Assembly: GCA_030637505.1 (NCBI GenBank)
Contig: DAOWGJ010000348.1
Coordinates: 1-5,705, forward strand
Direction: 5' to 3'
From: Holophagae bacterium
Lineage (GTDB): Bacteria > Acidobacteriota > Thermoanaerobaculia > Thermoanaerobaculales > Sulfomarinibacteraceae
DNA length: 5,705 nucleotides
Position 1 is the first letter of the stretch, and each line of letters opens with the position of its first letter. Below the pieces are notes generated by a model. It had not been told where the DNA came from, did no database searches, and worked only from the letters and a program-made list of their open reading frames with translations. Of the stretch, positions 1 through 5,163 are shown one piece after another. The translations under genes and the position numbers were made by a program.

Positions 1-592
1 CGGTGCCGAAGGTCTGTGTCACCGGATCGGTCGTGCTCATACCGTCGATCAGATAGTTGTTGTCGCTGGACAAACCGCCGAAGACGTTCGGGTTCGAGCC
101 GCCTCCGGTGCCCGCTGCCTGACTGATGAGGTTCTGGTACGAACGGCCGCTGGCGCCGATCGCGGCATTCTGCAGATATTGCTGGTCGAAGACCTGCTGG
201 GTATTGACCTGGGCGGTGTCGACGATGGGAACCCTCGCCTCGACGACGATTTCGTCGGCAAACTGCTCGGGAACCAGGGTGAAAGCCACACTGGCGGTCC
301 GTTCCAGTTGAACCCGGACTTCCCCGGTCGCGCCCTTGAATCCAACCAACGACGCCTCGACGGTGTACATACCTACCGGCAGAGCGGCGAAGGAAAAGCC
401 CCCGTTACCTCCAGTGATGGCTACCTGGCTGCCCATCAAATTGGTGGACGTAATTTGAACGGTGACGCCCGGAAGGGCGAGCCCCTCGTTGTCCTTGACC
501 GTCCCGTTCAATCGACCTGTCGTCGCGGCATAACCGGCGGCTGACGCCAGAAGCACGATGACGCACAATGAAACCAATACACGTCGTTGCAT
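1..592 (-). CDS. TonB-dependent receptor, Oar-like, N-terminal part (cut by window edge)
   Basis: This is the N-terminal 197 residues of an outer-membrane TonB-dependent receptor paralogous to the complete one at 757-3732. It is open to the left edge with no in-frame stop. The start ATG (590-592) follows an AGGAGG site by 5 nt. Residues 1-22 form a signal peptide (MQRR, then a hydrophobic core ending AAGYA). Residues 26 to about 109 are a carboxypeptidase-regulatory-like beta-sandwich (GTVKDNEGLALPGVTVQIT, then GGFSFAALPVGMYTVEAS). A TonB-box-like DEIVV (113-117) precedes the start of the plug domain (NNYLIDGMSTTDPVTQTFGT region, 178-197). Against its neighbour I count 21 differences in 197 residues (about 89% identity) and no indels. 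The family uses TonB/ExbBD energy to move ligands across the outer membrane; the ligand cannot be read here. The plug C-terminus and barrel lie outside the window, so an intact barrel is assumed. Confidence 0.93.
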   Translation of the reverse strand, partial: MQRRVLVSLCVIVLLASAAGYAATTGRLNGTVKDNEGLALPGVTVQITSTNLMGSQVAITGGNGGFSFAALPVGMYTVEASLVGFKGATGEVRVQLERTASVAFTLVPEQFADEIVVEARVPIVDTAQVNTQQVFDQQYLQNAAIGASGRSYQNLISQAAGTGGGSNPNVFGGLSSDNNYLIDGMSTTDPVTQTFGT

Positions 593-597
593 ACCTT

Positions 598-603
598 CCT
601 CCT
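598..603 (-). promoter_or_regulatory. Ribosome-binding site of the downstream receptor gene
   Basis: AGGAGG on the minus strand lies 5 nt before the ATG at 590-592. The same motif at the same spacing precedes the paralogue, which supports MQRRVLVS as the true N-terminus of both. Confidence 0.85.
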
Positions 604-655
604 CATGACCATTCAAAAAAAATCTGAATGAAAAAATCCCTCAACCCCTTACTGC

Positions 656-684
656 ATCATCGAGTCGTTCTCCACAATTGTCAA
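656..684 (-). promoter_or_regulatory. Sigma70-type promoter of the downstream receptor gene
   Basis: On the minus strand a perfect -35 TTGACA (679-684) is followed by a 17-nt spacer and a weak -10 GATGAT (656-661, 4 of 6 matches to TATAAT). Expected transcription start is near 648-650, giving a leader of about 57 nt. The same -35, spacer length and -10 occur upstream of the complete paralogue (3799-3827), while most of the sequence between promoter and RBS has diverged. That selective conservation is the main support. The promoter lies just downstream of the terminator of the preceding gene. Confidence 0.68.
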
Positions 685-709
685 CTTTCTGGAGAGGATT
701 GAGGTATAC

Positions 710-737
710 AAAAAAACCCGCGCCGAAGCGCGGGTTT
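710..737 (-). terminator. Intrinsic terminator after the complete receptor gene
   Basis: On the minus strand a perfect 10-bp stem (AAACCCGCGC paired with GCGCGGGTTT, 728-737 with 714-723) closes a TTCG tetraloop in the stable C(UUCG)G context. It ends in a run of seven T (710-716), three of which lie inside the stem. It begins about 20 nt after the stop codon of the gene at 757-3732 and ends about 25 nt before the -35 box of the next gene. This makes the two paralogues separate transcription units. Confidence 0.93.
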
Positions 738-756
738 GATCTGAAACAATCGACCG

Positions 757-3732
757 CTAGAACGTTACTCGGAAGCCCAGCTCGTAGCGCCGGGGCTGCC
801 AGTAGGTCAGCGGTTTGCCGATCGGAATGTAGTAGGTCGGATCTGCGTCCGGGCCGTCCTCGAAAACCGGCTCACCCAGACCAGTGTCCTCGTCGGTGAC
901 GCGGAAGGCGGTCTGGTTGAAGGTACGGTCCTGTTCTTGACCAAAGAGATTGTAGACCGTGAAGATGACCGACATGTCGGTCGGACCGACAGTGAAAGCC
1001 TTGGTGACCGAGAGATCGGCGTTCCAGACACTCTTGGTCTCGGTTTCGCCGCGCGGCTCGTGGAAAATGGTGTAACCACCCAAGGCAGCACTGACGTTAC
1101 AGAACTCCTGCGCCTCTGTGCTGATTCCGTAAAAGTCCAAGGCCTCTTCCGAAGCGCCTACGTAGTTGGCGCAGGATGACTGGGTGGTGAGACGGCCGGC
1201 CGCTGAATAAAAAGTATCAACGCCGATGGTCCAGGATGACGCCAGCAGCGCATAACCGCTGAGCTTCAAGCGGTCCTGCCGGTGGTCGGTCCGGTAGCCG
1301 TCGAGGTTGTAGAAGTTGACCGGGAAAAAGTCCATCTCACCGCGGGCGAAGCTCTGGTTCGCAGTCGATTCGCTATTGCCCTTGGAGTCCGAGTGGGTCC
1401 AGGTTAACAGGCCGTGCCACCAGCTGCCGCGGGTCTCAAACTTCGCGATGAGGGCTGTGTAGTCCCGCTCGAGGAAATCAAAATTGGTGATGACGAAGTT
1501 CGAGCAGCCGTCCACCGTCGTCCAGGTTGAGTTGTCGTCAAGGTCCGGCGCCGGCACATCGGGATCACCCCACACCCAACCGTTGTTGGAACAGGTATCC
1601 TCGATCAGATTCTTGGTGGTCTTGTCGACGTAGGTGATCTCGACGGAGGTCTCCGGAGCCACCTGCATCTCGAAGGCCAAAATCAATTCGTCGGCGTAGG
1701 GCGTTGACAGGGTGCCCAAACCGGCCTGGTCCAGAGTCTGAGCTGGATCGTAGACTGATCCGCCGCCCCGTGTGTCGAAGAGTACGTATTCAATGCCCTC
1801 ACCGTTGAGCCAGTCGATGGACTCAGTTTGGAAAATGCTCTCCAGGAAGTCTCGGTCACAGGGGAAACCGGCGTTGCAGAGAGACTCCATCGTGTCGTAC
1901 TCGTGGTAGATGTCGTCCAGACCACTGGCGAAAGTCGCGATGGTCAGAGCGGTCGGGTCCATGAAACGGCCCCATGAAGCACGGGCGACATACTTGGCGT
2001 TACCCGTAATGTCCCATGCCACACCGAAACGCGGTTGCCAGCGGTCCATATCGGCAACCCTCTCACCGACTGCGTTGTCGATCTGAACGTTGTCAAAACG
2101 AATGCCGGGCTTGATGGTCAAGTTCGCCATCGGCCTCCATGTGTCCTGGGCAAAGATGGTCGTCACGCTCCCTGTCGTTTCGGTTTCACGCCAGATCGCA
2201 TTGGCGGCATCGTTGAGGCTGCCGTCCGGGTTGAATCCGGGAACGGCCCCGAGTTCCGCCTCATTGACCAGGACGTACTCGTTGAAATAACCGTCACCGT
2301 TGAGATCGTCGAAGCCGCCCTCACCGGGTTCACGGTCGTAAATCGCGCCGGCGCCGTTGTACCACATGCTTTCGGTGAAATACTGATTCGAATATTCCCC
2401 ACCGACCTTGAACTCGTGGGACCCGGCGAAATCGTCCAGGAACCAGCTCAGATGCGCGCCAAACTCGTCGCGATCGCGGTCACCGACGCGGGTCAAGGCA
2501 TAGTTGTTGCTCTGGATGCCGGTGTCCTGGTTGACGTGCCGCGACTCACGGAAGGTCCCGTTGAGCGGGCCGTCGTCGAGGTTGCTGCGGTTGATACCGC
2601 CCCTGAGGTTGAGCAACAGGCTCTCGGAGAGGACCGAGTTCAACTCGAGGCCCCAGATCTCGCCGCCCTGCTCCTGGAGCATGGCAGCTTCGGGCTCGAC
2701 GAACTGCGAGCTGTTTCCGCCCGGGATATCCGCCGGGTCGCCCGAGTAGCGGAAGGTCGCGCGGTGGCTGTCGGCGATCTGCCAGGTCAACTTGCCGATG
2801 TAGTTCTGCCCGTCGTATTCACGCACGAACTGTGCACCGACATTTTGCGCCTCGGTGTTGACCTTCTCGTAGGAGACGAAGAACCACAGCTTGTCCCTGA
2901 GGATCGGACCACCCAGGGTCATCGAGTAGTCTTCGAACGAATTGGCCTGGGCGTCCTTGTCGAAGTGGTCGCCGTTTTCAGTGAAATCCTGGTCGCGGTA
3001 GCGGATGTCCAGCGAACCGGAGAAGTCGTTGCCGCCGCTCTTGGTCACCAAATTGATGACGCCGCCGGTCGCCTGCCCGAACTCGGCCTCGTAGCCGCCG
3101 GTCTGGACTGAGATCTCCTGGATAGCGTCGTAGTTGAAATTGGTGCCGAAGGTTTGGGTCACCGGGTCGGTGGTGCTCAAACCGTCGATCAGGTAGTTGT
3201 TGTCACTCGAGGTCCCGCCGAAGACGCTGGGGTTGCTGCCGCCGCTGGTACCCGCAGTCTGAGAGATCAGCGACTGGTACGAACGGCCGCTGGCGCCGAT
3301 CGCCGCGTTTTGCAGAAAGTCCTGGTCGAACACCTGTTGCGTATTGACCTGAGCGGTATCGACGACGGGCACCCTCGCCTCGACGATGATCTCGTCGGCG
3401 AATTGCTCGGGCACCAGGGTGAAGGCCACGCTGGCCGTACTGGTCAGGTTGACCCGGACCTCACCGATCGCGCCCTGGAATCCAACGAGCGACGCCTCGA
3501 CGGTGTAGACGCCGACCGGCAGGGCGGCGAAGGAGAAGTCTCCGTTGCCACCGGTGATGGCCACCTGGCTGCCCATCAAATTGGGGGACGTGATCTGAAC
3601 GGTAACGCCCGGAAGGGCGAGCCCGTCGTTGTCCTTGACCGTCCCGTTCAATCGACCTGTCGTCGCGGCATAACCGGCGGCTGCCGCCAGAAGCGCGATA
3701 ACGCACAATGAAACCAATACACGTCGTTGCAT
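757..3732 (-). CDS. TonB-dependent receptor with N-terminal carboxypeptidase-regulatory-like domain (Oar-like)
   Basis: Complete 991-residue outer-membrane receptor. The start is ATG 3730-3732: an in-frame ATG 24 nt upstream (3754-3756) would put the AGGAGG site inside the coding region, and the paralogue shares the MQRRVLVS start. Residues 1-22 are a signal peptide. Residues 26 to about 109 are a carboxypeptidase-regulatory-like domain (GTVKDNDGLALPGVTVQIT; GDFSFAALPVGVYTVEASLVGF). DEIIV (113-117) resembles a TonB box. The plug spans about 118-235, ending GGVINLVTKSGGN (223-235). The rest is a beta-barrel rich in aromatic and acidic residues, ending in the outer-membrane C-terminal phenylalanine (RRYELGFRVTF). 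A loop has a calcium-binding-type motif (D476, N478, D480, N484), and six barrel cysteines are C619, C625, C714, C743, C854 and C878. Length and architecture fit the Oar-like receptors common in Acidobacteriota. The substrate is unknown; peptide, glycan or siderophore uptake are all possible. It has its own promoter and terminator. Confidence 0.96.
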   Translation of the reverse strand: MQRRVLVSLCVIALLAAAAGYAATTGRLNGTVKDNDGLALPGVTVQITSPNLMGSQVAITGGNGDFSFAALPVGVYTVEASLVGFQGAIGEVRVNLTSTASVAFTLVPEQFADEIIVEARVPVVDTAQVNTQQVFDQDFLQNAAIGASGRSYQSLISQTAGTSGGSNPSVFGGTSSDNNYLIDGLSTTDPVTQTFGTNFNYDAIQEISVQTGGYEAEFGQATGGVINLVTKSGGNDFSGSLDIRYRDQDFTENGDHFDKDAQANSFEDYSMTLGGPILRDKLWFFVSYEKVNTEAQNVGAQFVREYDGQNYIGKLTWQIADSHRATFRYSGDPADIPGGNSSQFVEPEAAMLQEQGGEIWGLELNSVLSESLLLNLRGGINRSNLDDGPLNGTFRESRHVNQDTGIQSNNYALTRVGDRDRDEFGAHLSWFLDDFAGSHEFKVGGEYSNQYFTESMWYNGAGAIYDREPGEGGFDDLNGDGYFNEYVLVNEAELGAVPGFNPDGSLNDAANAIWRETETTGSVTTIFAQDTWRPMANLTIKPGIRFDNVQIDNAVGERVADMDRWQPRFGVAWDITGNAKYVARASWGRFMDPTALTIATFASGLDDIYHEYDTMESLCNAGFPCDRDFLESIFQTESIDWLNGEGIEYVLFDTRGGGSVYDPAQTLDQAGLGTLSTPYADELILAFEMQVAPETSVEITYVDKTTKNLIEDTCSNNGWVWGDPDVPAPDLDDNSTWTTVDGCSNFVITNFDFLERDYTALIAKFETRGSWWHGLLTWTHSDSKGNSESTANQSFARGEMDFFPVNFYNLDGYRTDHRQDRLKLSGYALLASSWTIGVDTFYSAAGRLTTQSSCANYVGASEEALDFYGISTEAQEFCNVSAALGGYTIFHEPRGETETKSVWNADLSVTKAFTVGPTDMSVIFTVYNLFGQEQDRTFNQTAFRVTDEDTGLGEPVFEDGPDADPTYYIPIGKPLTYWQPRRYELGFRVTF

Positions 3733-3737
3733 ACCTA

Positions 3738-3743
3738 CCTCCT
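3738..3743 (-). promoter_or_regulatory. Ribosome-binding site that decides the receptor start
   Basis: AGGAGG on the minus strand sits 5 nt upstream of the ATG at 3730-3732. It lies downstream of the alternative in-frame ATG at 3754-3756, so that longer start is unlikely. Confidence 0.88.
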
Positions 3744-3798
3744 CATGACCTTCCAAAAAAAAATATCCGAATGGAATAATTCTTTAAACACTCGCCGT

Positions 3799-3827
3799 AT
3801 CATCGACTCGCACACAGCAATTGTCAA
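3799..3827 (-). promoter_or_regulatory. Sigma70-type promoter of the complete receptor gene
   Basis: On the minus strand TTGACA (3822-3827), a 17-nt spacer and GATGAT (3799-3804) form a promoter matching the one at 656-684. Conserved flanks are AGTTGACAATTG at the -35 side and CGATGATRC at the -10 side. An alternative -10, TGATAC (3797-3802), would give a 19-nt spacer. The predicted leader is about 60 nt and carries a run of nine T (3755-3763) shortly before the RBS. Confidence 0.68.
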
Positions 3828-4092
3828 CTCCTCTCCCTGAATTCGGCCCTGATACTCCAAATCAGTCCACCGATTCCCATTAAAATACAATGCAGGATTC
3901 GGGCCAAAGCGGGTTGAGCCGAGAATAACCCCAAAATCCCCTCTCAGGGCCCACAACTCCTTGGATGCATCCGGAGTTTCGGACACGCGTCCGGAAAACC
4001 GATCCGCAATTCGTCGAACGAATTGCATGCCCACTTGGCCTGCTTGGCGATCTTTACGAGATGAATGCGTTTCGCAGGGCAGCGCGTCCGGG
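3828..4092. other. Intergenic stretch without a supported gene; two small hairpins
   Basis: I see no convincing gene on either strand. Reading frames crossing it have no RBS, run into the receptor promoter or leader, and show no family motifs. It contains GGATGCATCC (3963-3972), an 8-bp hairpin with one G-U pair (3977-3984 with 3989-3996, loop ACGC), and a perfect 9-bp hairpin (4006-4014 with 4018-4026, loop CGA). None has a following T-run, so they are not obvious terminators. They could be protein-binding sites or the worn remains of an inserted repeat. Confidence 0.5.
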
Positions 4093-4344
4093 TTAGCCCG
4101 ACCTTCTCACCGGTTTTCGAAGCGAAAGGCGCAAAACGCAATGAGGTTCTGTGATCTCGCAAGATAGGGACACGCGCCCAGCCCGGAGGGCTGCCGAGCC
4201 GTTAGGCTCGGGCCCGCAAAGCGGGTGGCGTGGGCAGTGAGCGAAGGCGTACTTACGGTCCGTTGAGCGAGCGAATCGAGAAATCGCCGAAAATCGTTGT
4301 GTTCTGCGCCTTGCAGCCGGACACTGGTGAGAAGGTCGGGTTAA
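4093..4344 (+). repeat. Roughly 252-bp imperfect inverted repeat / potential structured RNA
   Basis: The two halves are complementary over most of their length. The terminal arms 4093-4114 and 4323-4344 pair at all 22 positions, counting G-U at 4096/4341 and 4112/4325. A second arm, 4126-4144 with 4294-4312, pairs at 18 of 19 positions (G-U at 4138/4300 and 4142/4296, A-C mismatch at 4134/4304). Short helices join these (4116-4119 with 4318-4321) and continue inward (4151-4154 with 4284-4287; 4155-4159 with 4277-4281). The centre holds a branched core. Most imperfect pairs are G-U when read as plus-strand RNA, so I assign plus tentatively. No protein is convincingly encoded and no target-site duplication is obvious. 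It may be a MITE-like palindromic repeat, a non-coding RNA, or an mqnA leader element. The structure is directly visible; the function is unknown. Confidence 0.8.
4173..4232 (+). other. Four-way-junction core inside the inverted repeat
   Basis: A 60-nt cloverleaf-like fold sits at the tip of the long hairpin. The closing helix is 4173-4178 with 4227-4232 (CGCGCC with GGCGTG, one G-U). Inside it three hairpins follow almost without spacers: CAGCCC-GGA-GGGCTG (4179-4193), CCGAGCC-GTTA-GGCTCGG (4194-4211) and CCCGC-AAA-GCGGG (4213-4225). Only one unpaired base (4212) separates the second and third hairpins, and one (4226) separates the third from the closing helix. It is not a tRNA: arm lengths are wrong and there is no T-loop sequence or CCA-bearing acceptor. 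Confidence 0.65.
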
Positions 4345-4347
4345 GAT
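4342..4347 (+). promoter_or_regulatory. Possible -10 element for a leaderless mqnA transcript
   Basis: TAAGAT (4 of 6 matches to TATAAT) overlaps the right end of the inverted repeat and ends 6 bp before the mqnA ATG, so transcription could begin at or next to the start codon. There is no clear -35 at the expected distance, and the support is weak. The SD-like GAGAAGG (4329-4335) is 18 nt from the ATG, too far for normal use, and lies within the terminal stem. Confidence 0.25.
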
Positions 4348-4353
4348 TCGGTC

Positions 4354-5163
4354 ATGATCACCATCGGCGCCGTCGGTTACCTCAACGCTCTGCCCCTGGT
4401 CCACACTCTGGACCGGCGGACCGGGATCCGTCTTGTGCGCAAGGTTCCCGCGGCCCTTCTGGACGACCTCGAGGCGGGGCGGCTCGACATCGCTCTGTGT
4501 CCGGTGATCGACGTCCAGACCAGTTCAAGAGACCTGCTGGTCGTTCCTTCGGGGGCGATCGGCTCCCGGTCACGGACGCTGACCGTCCGGGTCTTCTCCA
4601 AACGCCCTTTAGACCGGATCGAACAGTTGCACGTCGACGGCGACAGCCACACCTCGGTTGCACTGGCTCAAGTGATCTTCCACCGTCTGTTCGGGCGCAC
4701 CCTCGAGATCTCCCCACTGAGAGACCCGGCCGGCCTGGAAGAACGGGCAGATCTCGAAGCGGCCCTCCTGATCGGGGACAAGGTCGTTACCGCTGAGCCC
4801 GACTCGGCGCGGTTTCCCCATCAGCTGGACCTCGGCGAAGCTTGGCGGGACCTGACCGGGATGCCCTTTGTCTTCGCCACCTGGCTGGCGTCGGCGGACG
4901 CCGACCTGGGGGATCTACCCCAAATGCTGGATGAGATTCGCAGGGACAACTGTGCCCGTCTGCACGTCCTGGCGGGTCCGTGGGCCAGGGAACACGGATG
5001 GCCGGAAGATGCCGCCCTGACCTACCTTCGGGATCTCCTGGACTATGATCTCGGGCCGACGCAGTTGGCGGCGATGCGGTTGTTCTGGAAGGAATGCGCG
5101 GAGCTTGGGCTGATCGATGGCCTCAAGAAAATCGAGATCTTCAACTCCTACTCCAACATTTGA
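4354..5163 (+). CDS. mqnA: Chorismate dehydratase MqnA (futalosine menaquinone pathway)
   Basis: This 269-residue protein belongs to the MqnA family, which dehydrates chorismate to 3-enolpyruvoyl-benzoate (3-[(1-carboxyvinyl)oxy]benzoate), the first step of futalosine-dependent menaquinone synthesis in the cytoplasm. Family signatures are present in order: GYLNALPL (8-15, the N-terminal YLN motif), LEAGRLDIALCPV (39-51), the GAIGSRSRTL segment (67-76), DSHTSVALAQVI (97-108), ALLIGDKVV (137-145) and LGEAWRDLTGMPFVFATW (160-177). Together they describe the two-lobed periplasmic-binding-protein-like fold. Length is normal for the family and there is no signal peptide. The ATG at 4354 gives the expected N-terminus, but no proper Shine-Dalgarno precedes it; a leaderless or weakly initiated start is possible. 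No other mqn gene is visible here, so the pathway genes are probably dispersed. The YLNALPL start separates it from the related MqnD. Confidence 0.95.
   Translation: MITIGAVGYLNALPLVHTLDRRTGIRLVRKVPAALLDDLEAGRLDIALCPVIDVQTSSRDLLVVPSGAIGSRSRTLTVRVFSKRPLDRIEQLHVDGDSHTSVALAQVIFHRLFGRTLEISPLRDPAGLEERADLEAALLIGDKVVTAEPDSARFPHQLDLGEAWRDLTGMPFVFATWLASADADLGDLPQMLDEIRRDNCARLHVLAGPWAREHGWPEDAALTYLRDLLDYDLGPTQLAAMRLFWKECAELGLIDGLKKIEIFNSYSNI

Noticed and set aside
179..544. Similar plus-strand open frames at 179-544 and 3154-3711 that look like a conserved antisense gene pair
   Set aside because: Their similarity follows from the paralogous receptors on the minus strand; there is no independent sign of coding.
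2035..3111. Long plus-strand open frame (358 codons) antisense to the complete receptor
   Set aside because: It lies wholly within a well-supported receptor gene, has no RBS or family motif, and its valine- and leucine-rich translation is typical of antisense shadows in GC-rich genes.
3754..3756. Upstream ATG as the receptor start, giving 999 residues
   Set aside because: The AGGAGG site would lie inside the coding region, and the paralogue and signal-peptide logic both favour the ATG at 3730-3732.
3735..4034. Minus-strand 99-codon frame upstream of the receptor
   Set aside because: It spans the receptor promoter, leader and RBS and ends next to the receptor start; it has no RBS and no recognisable family.
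4173..4232. tRNA gene
   Set aside because: The cloverleaf has arm and loop sizes unlike a tRNA, no T-loop consensus, and no 7-bp acceptor with a discriminator.
4092..4347. Integron attC site, suggested by GTTA-like ends and a long imperfect palindrome
   Set aside because: The ends do not match the RYYYAAC and GTTRRRY core pair in the right arrangement, and no integrase or cassette array is present.
4093..4404. Minus-strand 103-codon frame across the inverted repeat
   Set aside because: It reads through the palindrome and into the antisense of mqnA; the palindromic structure explains the sequence better than a protein.
4230..4796. Plus-strand 188-codon frame overlapping mqnA
   Set aside because: Most of it is an out-of-frame shadow of mqnA, rich in Arg, Pro and Gly as expected for a GC-rich shifted frame.
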